DNA from: an uncultured Lachnospiraceae bacterium
GTDB taxonomy: Bacteria > Bacillota > Clostridia > Lachnospirales > Lachnospiraceae
NCBI GenBank assembly: GCA_930972465.1
Contig: CAKNHF010000005.1
Location: 1 to 64,000 of the forward strand
Direction: 5' to 3'
DNA: 64,000 nucleotides
Made by a program: the position numbers and the translations under genes. Positions within the stretch are counted from its first letter, which is position 1. Each line of letters begins with the position of its first letter. Positions 7,966 through 17,800 of the stretch are shown here, one piece after another. Under the pieces are notes generated by a model. That model did no database searches. It was not told where the DNA came from and saw nothing but the letters and a program-made list of their open reading frames with translations.

Positions 7966-8011
7966 CCCCCTTCTACCATATTTGTGTTAAATATTATTTT
8001 TTATAAATAAA

Positions 8012-8035
8012 GCATCGAAGCCTAATGCTTGATCC
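8012..8035 (-). terminator. Weak hairpin at the end of the transfer operon
   Basis: On the minus strand AAGCAT and ATGCTT pair around a nine-base loop and run into an AT-rich TTTATTTAT tail, about 60 bases past the last gene of the operon. Confidence 0.35.
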
Positions 8036-8093
8036 ACTGTATAATCATTTTAATTATCAGAACTTTGATAAAGTATGTCATTTACATAGCTTC

Positions 8094-8558
8094 TTACTGT
8101 TTTCTCATCCTTCCTGACTGAGAGTTTACAGCTTTTGTAGCATATTCCATAATCTCTTCAAACCCAAGCAGATCTGGCATGGGTGAATCAATCGCTTCAG
8201 TGCTATTAGATTTTTTACGAAAATACAGCTTATAGCGATGTCCTTCCAGCAGCTTTATGCTTTTCTCAAATGTGAAATGATATTCTTTCCCCTCATCTGA
8301 CTTAAATGTAATCTGCTGACTCTTCTTAAAAAGAGAAGGCTCTCTTTTTACACATATTCCGGAGAGGACATAATAAGATTCGGATCTGATATCTCTTAAC
8401 AGGAGCAAGAAGCGGATCAGACTGCAGGCACCAATGAGGATACTCAGCATCAGAAGGATATGATCTCCGGTGCTTAAGCCATAGACGCTTCCGCCCAGTA
8501 AACAAAGAAAGCCGATTGCAGCAATTGCAACCAGCTTTGAAAATAATGGTTTTGGCAT
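8094..8558 (-). CDS. Small membrane protein, last gene of transfer operon
   Basis: A 154-residue protein with two hydrophobic helices near the N-terminus (about residues 8-28 and 33-54) and a C-terminal basic cytoplasmic domain with ITFKSDEGKEYHFTFEKSIKLL. No family is recognised. AAGGAG precedes the ATG, and the preceding gene ends on the other side of a nine-base gap, so it belongs to the minus-strand operon. Its 3' two thirds are nearly identical to 6571-6827, which makes this the intact parent of that copy. Confidence 0.6.
   Translation of the reverse strand: MPKPLFSKLVAIAAIGFLCLLGGSVYGLSTGDHILLMLSILIGACSLIRFLLLLRDIRSESYYVLSGICVKREPSLFKKSQQITFKSDEGKEYHFTFEKSIKLLEGHRYKLYFRKKSNSTEAIDSPMPDLLGFEEIMEYATKAVNSQSGRMRKQ
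8217..8473 (-). repeat. 257-bp duplicated segment, copy B
   Basis: Partner of 6571-6827, inside the intact gene. Confidence 0.9.
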
Positions 8559-8567
8559 AGTAACTCC

Positions 8568-9263
8568 TTATTTTTGAAAAATAATCTGTTTCTTCAGGTA
8601 TAAATTCGCGATCCCTTCAAGAACCGGATACTGAACATGCTCCAGTACAGTCTGTTCGACATCTTCCGGCCTTACCGGATTTGCCAGACGCTGAGTATCC
8701 GGCGCATCCGGTAATCCTATCAGATCAGGCGCCTCCGGCAAAGCAGAAGGATCTACAAATCCAATCAGCTCGGCTACTGAGAAGGAAAGATGCTGTGCCA
8801 GTTTCAGGATCAGGGCTTCCATCGGTGTATTCTCAGGCCGCTTTAAATAATGTGGTATTCCGTAAAGCGGTAGACGACCACTCAGCCAGAGCTTGATGCA
8901 GGCAAAGAGCCGAACGTGGAAAGCCTCATTTACTGGAGCAATATAAAGCTGCCCGAGGAGATGATAAAGAGCATCTACAGCAGTGCAGCCCGTTCCATTT
9001 ACAACAAGCCCCCGGATGAGCAGTCTCCGCAGAATATAGTCGAAGTCCGGATCTCCGGACAAATTCTGGTGTTTGATTCCTGCCTGATAGAACCGGAGCA
9101 GCTCTTCTTTGGTGAGGATCTGGAAAGCCAGTCCGGACCAGAGAATGAGTTCCCGGGGCGCAACGGCATACTCTTTTTTGTTGACTCGAACAATGGGGAG
9201 TCGCTTTCCATATTCTGTTTTCTGCATCGCCAGATGGCCTACGGCTGTAAATAGTGTCAGCAT
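8568..9263 (-). CDS. Hypothetical protein of the transfer operon
   Basis: A 231-residue soluble, mainly helical protein with a Pro/Ala-rich acidic stretch (residues 175-200). No motif is recognised. GGAAGGAG precedes the ATG. It sits between the sigma factor and a small membrane protein, within a run of short regulatory-type genes at the distal end of the operon. Confidence 0.6.
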   Translation of the reverse strand: MLTLFTAVGHLAMQKTEYGKRLPIVRVNKKEYAVAPRELILWSGLAFQILTKEELLRFYQAGIKHQNLSGDPDFDYILRRLLIRGLVVNGTGCTAVDALYHLLGQLYIAPVNEAFHVRLFACIKLWLSGRLPLYGIPHYLKRPENTPMEALILKLAQHLSFSVAELIGFVDPSALPEAPDLIGLPDAPDTQRLANPVRPEDVEQTVLEHVQYPVLEGIANLYLKKQIIFQK

Positions 9264-9279
9264 AGATTTTTCTCCTTCC

Positions 9280-9831
9280 TTACGCTAAAAGCTGATTTAA
9301 TTCTGTGTCTTCCCGCAGATATTTTGCAGCCAGGCTCATCCAGGCCCGGACAGAATTCGGGGATACACCGAAATCCTTGGAAATATCAACGCTGTTGTAT
9401 CCCTCTGATTTTTTCATAAGGGAGTAGATCCCTTTTTGAACAACCCCTTTGCTGTCTCGCTGCCTTTGCTGGAGGATTTCTGCAATCTGTGTTCCGTGGA
9501 TTACGGTGAAGGGTTCAACCGATATGGTGTCCTGTGGCTCCAGGGTATCGTCCAGAGGACATAGAAGTTTGTGATACTGGACTGTGCTCCTGCAGTAGTC
9601 GTGCAGTGCATTCCGGATCGCTTTGGACGCATAGGGCGGAAAGGGGAATTCCGGATTATAGCAGTGTGCTGCGTTACAGAGGGCAAGACAGCCGGTCTGA
9701 TACAAGTCATCCCATTCAATCCCCGGAGTTCGTCCAAATGCGTGTACATATTGTTTTACAGCAATCTCTACTAAATATAAGTGTTCTTCTACCAGTTTCT
9801 GCTGATCCGGCATCAGGGAATATTTAGCCAT
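9280..9831 (-). CDS. Sigma-70 family factor
   Basis: A 183-residue protein with a sigma region 2 pattern (YLVEIAVKQYVHAFGR, WDDLYQTGCLALCNAA, FPPYASKAIRNALHDYCR) and a C-terminal helix-turn-helix (VDISKDFGVSPNSVRAWMSLAAKYL) in the position of region 4. It may direct RNA polymerase to promoters of the element or act as a sigma-like regulator. ATG 9831 is preferred over GTG 9840 because AAAGGCGG is better spaced from it. It lies between a zinc-finger protein and a hypothetical gene in the same operon. Confidence 0.8.
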   Translation of the reverse strand: MAKYSLMPDQQKLVEEHLYLVEIAVKQYVHAFGRTPGIEWDDLYQTGCLALCNAAHCYNPEFPFPPYASKAIRNALHDYCRSTVQYHKLLCPLDDTLEPQDTISVEPFTVIHGTQIAEILQQRQRDSKGVVQKGIYSLMKKSEGYNSVDISKDFGVSPNSVRAWMSLAAKYLREDTELNQLLA

Positions 9832-9846
9832 GATGTTCACCGCCTT

Positions 9847-10257
9847 TCATGCAGCCGATATAGTCTGTCGGTTGTTGATAAGCACTTTCCGGGATTCCCG
9901 GATTACCTGCTCACAGCGATAGTCACCAAACTGGGCAATGTGTGTATGCGCCGGATCAGTTCCCAGCTTGTCTGACAGCCAGTAATATGCCTGCTTGCGT
10001 GACATAATCCGCCGTTTCCAAATCTGGTCAAATGCCTGGTGAGCAAGAATCCGTTTCTTCCGGAGAGCGGCATTAGCCAGACTTCCCATAGGGGTTTTTG
10101 TTCCGGGATGTACACTCACATAAGCATCACAGGCAGGATAATGGCTGCATACATAGACATATCCCTTCTGTTTTGGATCATGGAAGATCTCAGAGGCGGA
10201 TTTTAAGATTGCAGGGCTGCCGCAATAATTGCATCGGATTTCATGTTTTCGTTTCAT
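9847..10257 (-). CDS. Zinc-finger protein (DUF3268-like)
   Basis: A 136-residue protein. The N-terminus has CNYCG at residues 9-13 and a second metal-ligand cluster CSHYPACDAYV about 25 residues on, resembling a zinc ribbon like that of the family I know as DUF3268. The C-terminal helical part is basic (RKKRILAHQAFDQIWKRR), suggesting nucleic-acid binding. GAGAGGTG precedes the ATG. Its neighbours are a sigma factor and short operon genes, so a regulatory role is likely but unproven. Confidence 0.7.
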   Translation of the reverse strand: MKRKHEIRCNYCGSPAILKSASEIFHDPKQKGYVYVCSHYPACDAYVSVHPGTKTPMGSLANAALRKKRILAHQAFDQIWKRRIMSRKQAYYWLSDKLGTDPAHTHIAQFGDYRCEQVIRESRKVLINNRQTISAA

Positions 10258-10310
10258 AGGGATTCACCTCTCTTTGTTCTTATTGTAAAAAGACAGGTGA
10301 TGAGATACGA

Positions 10311-10363
10311 GGGGGAAACCGCCAAAACTGGTTCGGATTATTCAAATTCTGGTGATTTCCCCC
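10311..10363 (-). other. Long-range hairpin in the operon spacer
   Basis: GGGGGAAACC (10311-10320) and the GG..TTTCCCCC segment (10351-10363) can pair across a 30-base loop in the 114-base gap between two operon genes. It could be an RNA processing or stability element; there is no T run. Confidence 0.35.
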
Positions 10364-10371
10364 AGAAAATG

Positions 10372-10638
10372 TTATTCAGAGTAGAAAAGCGCTTTTATAA
10401 GGGGAAAGTATCCCTCATCCGTAAACCGGTTGTAATTGACCGGAGTGAAAATGAACTGCGCAAGGAAACAGCGTACTAAAAAGATCAGGATCAGTACGAC
10501 GCAGAGCTTATGGATGCTGCGGATACGAGGCCGCTCTTTTTTGAATACCCGGAAGTGGTACAGAAGTAAAAAAAGGACCGGCAGAAAGATTAAAGTCTGG
10601 AAAATCTGGTCAATCTGTTTTACGATCTGAATCATCAT
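10372..10638 (-). CDS. Small two-helix membrane protein
   Basis: An 88-residue protein with two hydrophobic helices (about residues 12-30 and 46-66), separated by a basic loop, and a short polar tail. ATG 10638 follows GGAAAGGAG; an upstream in-frame start at 10704 overlaps the previous gene and has no ribosome site. It may be a minor part of the transfer apparatus. Family not recognised. Confidence 0.55.
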   Translation of the reverse strand: MMIQIVKQIDQIFQTLIFLPVLFLLLYHFRVFKKERPRIRSIHKLCVVLILIFLVRCFLAQFIFTPVNYNRFTDEGYFPLIKALFYSE

Positions 10639-10697
10639 TACTATGCAGCTCCTTTCCTTTTTCTTAAATATACGTTCCTTATGCCAAAAGCGCAAAA

Positions 10698-11045
10698 CTA
10701 CCAATTATACAAAGTATCCGTGAGCGTTTTGACGGACCACTGAACCGGACACATTCCTTCCGGAAGCTGTTCAAAATACGCTTTATACATATTCCGGAAC
10801 TGACGAATGGTAAGAGAAAAAAGGCACTCTGACGCTTCCGGCCGTTCCGGGAAGATGACCAATGCATCTTCAGCGCGGAGACATACGGGGGTTCCCTTTT
10901 TATCAGGAAGAAACAAAAAGTCGCTCTGCCTGCAGGGATTATCATAGAGACAATTTCCGCAGGTAACATATATCGTGTTATGCCAGTTCCCGCCGCAAAG
11001 GGAGAGAAAGCGGCATAACAGCTTGGGATCTGAATAAAGCATCAT
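10698..11045 (-). CDS. Cysteine-containing hypothetical protein
   Basis: A 115-residue protein with Cys pairs (CGNCLYDNPC near residue 30) that could bind a metal or iron-sulfur cluster. It starts with two adjacent Met codons after GGTGG. It is the first gene after the adhesin terminator. Function unknown. Confidence 0.5.
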   Translation of the reverse strand: MMLYSDPKLLCRFLSLCGGNWHNTIYVTCGNCLYDNPCRQSDFLFLPDKKGTPVCLRAEDALVIFPERPEASECLFSLTIRQFRNMYKAYFEQLPEGMCPVQWSVKTLTDTLYNW

Positions 11046-11061
11046 GATTTCACCACCTGAG

Positions 11062-11090
11062 AAAAGAACCCGGCTTACGAAACCGGGCCC
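11062..11090 (-). terminator. Terminator after the adhesin gene
   Basis: CCCGG and CCGGG arms around TTTCGTAAG on the minus strand, followed by TTCTTTTC. Confidence 0.55.
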
Positions 11091-11096
11091 TTGCGA

Positions 11097-14000
11097 TTAT
11101 GAGTTCTTGTTGTTGTGTCTGCGCTTATAGAGCAGATATCCGCCGGTTCCGGCTAATACGAGAATAGCAACGCCGCCGATGATCAAATAGAGCATCAAGT
11201 TGGTTTCATCGCCTGTTTTTACCGGGGCAGATACATCCGGAGTATCCTCTTCAGGCACTTCGGGCGGATTCTCGGAAAGCAGAACAGACTGCTCCGTACT
11301 TTCCAGATCTTCGTGTGAAGCAACCGGGATTTCCGAGTCGCCGGATATGAGATAAAGTTTCTCGAATACGACAAGAGTTTTCCCGGCCAGATTGCTTCCG
11401 TTGAAGGTAAAAGATACCTCAACTGTGCCGGAACTTTCTTCCGGGGTAAATTCCACCTCAGATGTAACCGGCTGGCCATCGATCAAAAGCTGTTCTCCGG
11501 TTTCTTTATCCATCAACACCCCTTCGGCACGGAAGGTAAGTCCTGGAACCAGATTTTTATAGGCGATTTCATCTAAGATCGTTACTTCCTCATCAGCAAG
11601 TGCCTCCTGATCTCCGTCATCTGCATCCGATGCAGTTGTTCCGATTTCAGGATAGTAGATGGACTGGGAGGTAGAATCAATCTGCCGGTGTGAAGCGACA
11701 ACCTGATCTTTATAGAGGATCTCTTCATAGACAACTAATGTCTTCCCTGAAAGTGCGGAAGCATCAAAGTGGAAGGAAAGCTCCACAGATCCGGAAGATT
11801 CTTCCGGCGTGAATTCAGCTTCTGCAGTGACCGGCTGCTCATCGATAAGAAATTCTTCTTCTGTCTCCTGATCCATTAATACTCCGCGGATCGTGAATGT
11901 TTCCCCGGGAATCAAGTTCGTGTATTCTGCAACATCCTGTATAGAGGCTTCTTCCTGAGTAAGTCCGATCTGGCTGCCGGTATCCAGATTTGTGGCCGTA
12001 GTATTAACAGAAGGAAGCACCAGCGTCTGCTCAGGTGAGTCGAGATTCTTGTGCTGGGCGATTTCTTCACCTTTATATAACAGTGACTCGAAGACAACCA
12101 ATGTTTTTCCGGATACTTCTGATGCATTAAACGTGAATTCGACATCTACGGTGCCTGCTGATTCTTCCGGTGTAAATGTAGTTTCTGCCGTAACCGGTTC
12201 GCCATTAATCAGGAGTTCCTCACCGGTTTCTTTATCCATTAATACTCCCTGAAGCGTCAGTTCTTCTCCGGGCTGCACATTTGCATAGGATACTGTATCG
12301 ATCAAAGTGACTTCTTCATCCGCATGTGCAATCTGCGCTCCGGTTTCAGAATCTTTCACCTGTGTACCGACAGATGGAAAATAGATTGACTGATCCTGAT
12401 CTGAAATATCAGCGTGAACAGCAAGTTTTAAGTCTTCCTGCCACAGTTCCTCGAAGCAGACCACTGTGGTTCCCTCCAGACCCGTCGCATCAAACGTAAA
12501 TTCTACTTCTACACTGCCGGTTGATTTTTTCGCTGTAAATGTGGTTTCGGAAGTAACCGGCTCCCCGTTAATCTCCAGAGCTTCCCCGGTTTCCTTATTC
12601 ATCAGAGTACCGATAACCTTGTACTCCACACCTTTCTTGAGCCCCTCGAATTCAACGGTATCTACAATCGTAACTTTGTCATCCGGTTTTGCCATCTGTG
12701 AGCCGCTTTCCTGGTCCAGTGCGGTTGTAGCAATCTCGACTTTATCATTCGTCAATGTGCCAAGATCGATGGTTACGGAGTCTCTGTATACTTCTACATC
12801 AAAGGACAGAAGATTCCGGCCCTCATTGGCTTCGCAGCGCTGTTCTTCGACCGTGTATGTATCATAGATCAGCGCTCCTTTGGAATCATCCGGATCAGAG
12901 GAACCGAACCATATGCCATCCTCCGCTGTTTCCCCGCAGTTGGTGTTGGAGGTATGCTTATTCCATTCTGCAGAAGTGCTGGCATAACCATTCCGGTCGG
13001 TTACGATCGTATGGCTTTCACCTGTTGTTTTGGAAGTAATGGTGAAAGGAACACCAGCCAGACGGCTTAAATCCCCATCACTTACCTTTACAAGCTCCAG
13101 ATCTCCGCGGATCACCTGATTAGAGATGGACTGATCTTCTGCGGTCAGTTCAACGATTTTTCCATCTTCCGTGATATCAAATTCAAGGGAAATACGGCCT
13201 TCATTCAGATATCCTTCAGGAGCTTTTGTTTCGTCAACACGGTAATGACCATAAGGAAGAGTATCCGCACCTGTGGAAGCAAGTCCGTCTTCATCCGTAG
13301 TCAGTGTCAAAACAACTTCCCCATTTTCGTATGTTTCCCCATTTACGATCACCGGATTTTCATTCAGCGTAATAATGGTAAATTCTGCACCTTCCAGGGT
13401 GGCATTCCCCTGTGCAGCAGCTTCCCCGGTTTCCAGATCCCGTTTCTGGATCTGTACGCCGCCGCGATAGATCTGCTCGGGTACTTCGGACGACTGATAA
13501 ACATTTATAGTTTCCGATTCGCTTGTACCGGATATTTTCTGTACAAAGATGGTGTCATTTACAAAATATCCTGCAGGTGCTTTCGTCTCCTGTACAGTCA
13601 CTGTGCCAAAAGGGAGACAGATGGTACTGCCGTCGCTTGTATAGTAAAAGTCATCACCGGATACAACGGCATCCTCAGAAAATTTCAATGTTCCGTCAGA
13701 GCCGGTCTTTAGTACCCATGTTCTTACAGGTTCAGCGCCGTCCGCAGCAGGATCAGTGTCGGACTGCTGGGTATAGAACTTAACCGTGAATTCAGCTCCG
13801 GCAAGAGAAGCAGCGCCCTGGGGCGTGGAAGCCTCCAGTTCTTTATCCAGCTTCTGCAGCACAAGGTCAATGGGATTGTTAATGGGAATCTCAGTTACCG
13901 CTGCAGTGCTTGTAGCATCTGAAGAAACTGTAACGTCGTGAGCCTGTGTATCTACGATATATCCCTTGGAAGCGGAGATTTCTTTTACTGTGTAATTTCC

Positions 14001-14750
14001 TTCCTCCAGCTCACCAGATTTTGCATAACCGTTGTCATCTGTCACTAGCGTTTCAATAAGTGATTCGCCCTGATAGATCCCGTACTGCGCTCCTTCCAGG
14101 CTGTAATTTCCATTGCCGTTAGTGACGCCCGCGTTTGCTGAAGACTTCTGAATCTCAATCCATCCATAAGGTTTTTCATACCAGCTTCCTGCAACGGTCT
14201 GACTGCTGGATGATGGAATGATAAATGCGCGGAAGGAAGACGGGGGATTTGGAAGATTCCGTATTGCATTTGCAATCTCCACTGCTTTATCAATATAGTT
14301 CTGGGGCGCGCCATAGAAGGCTCCACTTCCGGCATCATAGTCCGCATATACATAGGATGCAGTCAGATGACCGATGACATAACAGTTGGTTTCAGACCAT
14401 CCGCTTAAATACTGACTCTGAATATTTTCTTTTTCATAGCCATATCCGCCCGGCAGATAGTAAAGTGCTTTGCGCAGCGCAGAGCCGCTGGGAAGCAGAT
14501 CATATGAGTAGGTTCCGGACGCAGGTGTCTTCATCATCGGCTGTACGCAGTAAGCGGTATTGCTCCCGTCAACCGTCATCCGTGAGGTATAGTAATCTCC
14601 ATAGGAGATTAAATCACCTGCCTGGAAATTCAGTGTTCCGTCTGCCGCATGAACCGGAAGCTGATTTGCAGCAAGTGTTCCGACTGTAATTACAGCAGTC
14701 AGGATAAAAGCAAACAGCCGTTTTGCGGTAGTTGTTATCTTTTTTCGCAT
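11097..14750 (-). CDS. Sortase-anchored VaFE/SpaA-repeat surface adhesin
   Basis: A 1217-residue wall-anchored protein. Order: signal peptide (about 1-36); an N-terminal thioester-like domain with AYCVQP; three SpaA-type domains, each closing with an E-containing strand such as VKEI, VQETKAPAGY or VDETKAPEGY; a fourth SpaA-like domain; four VaFE repeats of about 125 residues (each with KTLVVFE or a variant, LMDKETGE and TPEESSGT); then PVKTGDE, a membrane helix and KRRHNN. Intramolecular isopeptide and ester bonds are expected to stiffen the stalk. At the place of the usual thioester glutamine I read HLTAS, so the thioester may be missing. ATG 14750 follows AAGGAGG. Terminators lie on both sides. 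It probably aids cell contact during transfer or host adhesion. Confidence 0.9.
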   Translation of the reverse strand: MRKKITTTAKRLFAFILTAVITVGTLAANQLPVHAADGTLNFQAGDLISYGDYYTSRMTVDGSNTAYCVQPMMKTPASGTYSYDLLPSGSALRKALYYLPGGYGYEKENIQSQYLSGWSETNCYVIGHLTASYVYADYDAGSGAFYGAPQNYIDKAVEIANAIRNLPNPPSSFRAFIIPSSSSQTVAGSWYEKPYGWIEIQKSSANAGVTNGNGNYSLEGAQYGIYQGESLIETLVTDDNGYAKSGELEEGNYTVKEISASKGYIVDTQAHDVTVSSDATSTAAVTEIPINNPIDLVLQKLDKELEASTPQGAASLAGAEFTVKFYTQQSDTDPAADGAEPVRTWVLKTGSDGTLKFSEDAVVSGDDFYYTSDGSTICLPFGTVTVQETKAPAGYFVNDTIFVQKISGTSESETINVYQSSEVPEQIYRGGVQIQKRDLETGEAAAQGNATLEGAEFTIITLNENPVIVNGETYENGEVVLTLTTDEDGLASTGADTLPYGHYRVDETKAPEGYLNEGRISLEFDITEDGKIVELTAEDQSISNQVIRGDLELVKVSDGDLSRLAGVPFTITSKTTGESHTIVTDRNGYASTSAEWNKHTSNTNCGETAEDGIWFGSSDPDDSKGALIYDTYTVEEQRCEANEGRNLLSFDVEVYRDSVTIDLGTLTNDKVEIATTALDQESGSQMAKPDDKVTIVDTVEFEGLKKGVEYKVIGTLMNKETGEALEINGEPVTSETTFTAKKSTGSVEVEFTFDATGLEGTTVVCFEELWQEDLKLAVHADISDQDQSIYFPSVGTQVKDSETGAQIAHADEEVTLIDTVSYANVQPGEELTLQGVLMDKETGEELLINGEPVTAETTFTPEESAGTVDVEFTFNASEVSGKTLVVFESLLYKGEEIAQHKNLDSPEQTLVLPSVNTTATNLDTGSQIGLTQEEASIQDVAEYTNLIPGETFTIRGVLMDQETEEEFLIDEQPVTAEAEFTPEESSGSVELSFHFDASALSGKTLVVYEEILYKDQVVASHRQIDSTSQSIYYPEIGTTASDADDGDQEALADEEVTILDEIAYKNLVPGLTFRAEGVLMDKETGEQLLIDGQPVTSEVEFTPEESSGTVEVSFTFNGSNLAGKTLVVFEKLYLISGDSEIPVASHEDLESTEQSVLLSENPPEVPEEDTPDVSAPVKTGDETNLMLYLIIGGVAILVLAGTGGYLLYKRRHNNKNS

Positions 14751-14774
14751 AATTCTCCTCCTTAAAAATAAATC

Positions 14775-14808
14775 CATAAAAGGCGGCAGAAATGTATGAC
14801 TGCCGCCT
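14775..14808 (-). terminator. Terminator between virB4 and the adhesin
   Basis: Perfect nine-base arms AGGCGGCAG / CTGCCGCCT with a TTTT tail on the minus strand. It may lower adhesin expression relative to the secretion genes. Confidence 0.75.
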
Positions 14809-14826
14809 GTAACCTATGGGAACTTT

Positions 14827-17800
14827 TTAACCGGCTTTCTGTTTTTGACGCTCCAGAAGTTCCAGAAGCTCCTGCCGGTCCGTCGTAATCAGTTCCTTTT
14901 CCAAATTTGATGCCTTGAACTCCACTGTGATGTTATTATTATTCGTGGATATCAGGCCGTTCCCGCGCTGGAAGTGGGTAATGTTCATCACCTCCGTTTC
15001 AGACAGCCGGAGAATGCTCTTCACACGCTGCGCCTCCTCATCCTCCATGTTGAGGACGATTTTGGTTTTGCAGTTATTTATGATTCCCTTCCCGTACTTC
15101 CCGTCATCCAACGCAAAAAAATCATTGAGATCCTGAGTTGCAAATATGCCCGCGCCAGAGTAGGCACGGATGACTTTTGCAATCTCCAGTACAAATTCCG
15201 CCGCCAGGCGGTTGCTGGCAGCGCCGATTAACTGCCAGACTTCATCGACAAATACCGCTTTTTCTTCTGTCCGGTTTTCTTTTGCCTTATCCCAGACATA
15301 ATCAAGAGCTACAAACATGCCGACCGTCAAAAGATCCCCGGTCAGCTCCGAAATATCCAGGACAGTATACTTGTTTGTCAGGTCCACATTCGTATGCTGA
15401 TTAAATGAGGAAGCAGATCCGTGAACCAGACGATTCAGAATATGGGCAAGGCGTTTGGTATCCTCGCTTTTTACCAGGATGTTATAGACATCTTCCAGAA
15501 CCGGCATCTCCTTATAGCGGTCCGGGTGTTCCGGATCGATCAGGGATTCGTTTTTATGAGTGATCCCCTTTAATGCATAGGTCTTGATCAGAGCCTCATC
15601 CAAAAGCTGCCGTTCCTCATGAGTCATATCCGGGATCAGCAGACTGAAAAAGATATGCAGTTTCTGGATCTTAGCGGCCAGAGCCGAAGTATCCATAGTC
15701 GGCCCGTCCAGCAGCTCATTTACGGAGTTATCCACCTTGCGGATCTCCATGATGTTGATGCAGCTTAAGCTGGCGGGCGAGATCTTGATGAATTCACCGC
15801 CTACATTCTTGCAGGCCCGATAGAATTCATGGCCTTTGAGCGGAGCGATGATGAAAACCTGGATGCCTTTTCTACGCATACGCAGTGCCATAGTCTGCAT
15901 GGTGAAGGTTTTCCCTGCCCCAGAGCATCCCAGAATACAGATGTTGGAATTTTTATATTGGCGGGAATCAAATATGTCTGCAATTACAAGGCTGTTATTA
16001 TGCTTATTTACGCCAAACAGGATTCCATTATCGTCACATATGGAGTAGCTCACAAAAGGATAGCAGGTGGCTGCACCGCTGGTCAGGACATTCCGCTTGG
16101 AAAGCTGGAACAGCTTTTTGTCCAGATTCATCAGCGGCAGAGTCGATAAGAAAGCGCGCTCCTGAAGAAAATAGCAGGAACGCAGATCCATATCCTGTGA
16201 GATCAGCAGTTTCTTCATCTCCTGAATCCGCCACTCAAGCTCCTCAAGAGAGGAGGCTGTAATGGTGATCAGAAGGCTCATATAATAAAAGTCCTCGTTA
16301 TTGGCAAGCCCCTGCTTTAAGTAATAGCCAGCGCGGATGGCAGAGTCCAGATCGTCATAGTCCGTATTTGTATCCGAAGCATCTTTCAATTTGGAACGGT
16401 TGATCCGAATCTGCTGACCAAGACGCTGCTGGATTTTATCCTTCGGCTGTTTCTGCAGATACAGATCTACGTCAATCCCTTCCCCTGCGTTGATGAGTAA
16501 GGACAGCCAGCCAGGATACACCAGATTTTTATAGCCGTCACTGGGAACCATCAGGTAAGAATGGTATACACCGTTGATGACGATATAATTTGCATGGCGG
16601 AAATCTATGGACTCCGGAGCAATAAACTCATTCATCCGAATGTGGTCTGTCTCTGATTCCCGATTCTCAGCAACATACCGATCCAGTACCTCGCGGATGC
16701 GGTCAGGAAGAGGCTTGGCCACACAAAGGCTTCGGTTCAGAAGGGTATAAAGGACATCTGTAGTAAATTCGTCTTCATTGTCATGTTCTGCCACAACATT
16801 TCCACATTGGAAGAGATAGGTTTGGGCCGTCCGTGCTGCTGTTTCTAACTGAGCAGTGATGTCTTTTTCCTCTTCTTTCCGATTTGCATTAAAAGGCTCA
16901 TACTCAAAAATAAGAAAAAACCGTCGCGAGACGGCTTCCCTTGAACTTAATTTTTTTACAAACTGAATATAATCTTTCTGCAGTTCCCGACAGTGAGGAT
17001 CGGTTTCCTGATCCAGTTCCAGTGCCGCCTGCTCCAGATGTTTGTTGATATCTGCCTTTTTAGAGATCATCTTGATCTGCAGCTTCACAGGGCTGATCTT
17101 CAGATAGGAGATAAAGCTGTAAATGATCCCCTGTTGTTCCCGGGCGCTTCTAAGAAGAAAGTTGATCGGATTAATCTCCAGAATTTTTATATAACGGTGA
17201 TCTGTCGTATAAACGATCCCGTTCATGATCTTTTCGATAGGAAGATAATCCTCAAGCGTCTGATCCTTCCGCTTCTTATCGGCGGACTTCTGTTTCTGGA
17301 CAGAGGCAGTTTTCTGTTCATCATATCGCGCATCCCATTTCGCCTGCTTTTCCGTTTTTTTCGCATCCCGCGCATCCTGCCGCTCCTTGCGGGCTGCCTG
17401 CTTCTGCGCGGACCGGGCAGCTTTCTGAGCCTGAATTTTCTGATGTTTTTCCTGTCTTTTTTCATATTTTAAAATTCGGATATCTTCCCGGGCCTGTCTG
17501 CGGATTCCATGCTTGGTCGATGTATCAAACTGACGACGCTCTTTTTTTTTAACAAGTGACTCTTTTTCCTGCGCAGCTTTCTCGCCCTGATTGTCATTGC
17601 CGTCACCTGCAGAACGACGTTTCTTTTTTGCTTTTTTCGGCTTCGGTTCTTTACTGCGGGATTTCACTCTCTGCTTTTGAGCGGGAGCATCCGGAACCTT
17701 GTCCGACCGATAAATGATCCGCCGATCCTTTATAAAAAGCAGAGCGCTGCCAAGAAAGGCAGTGATGCTCATTCCTCCGATCCCGATCAGAGAGATCATA

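Noticed and set aside
1-8100. Integron with attC sites
   Set aside because: The edge motif lacks the GTTRRRY/RYYYAAC pair and the folded attC shape, and no integron integrase is seen in the window.
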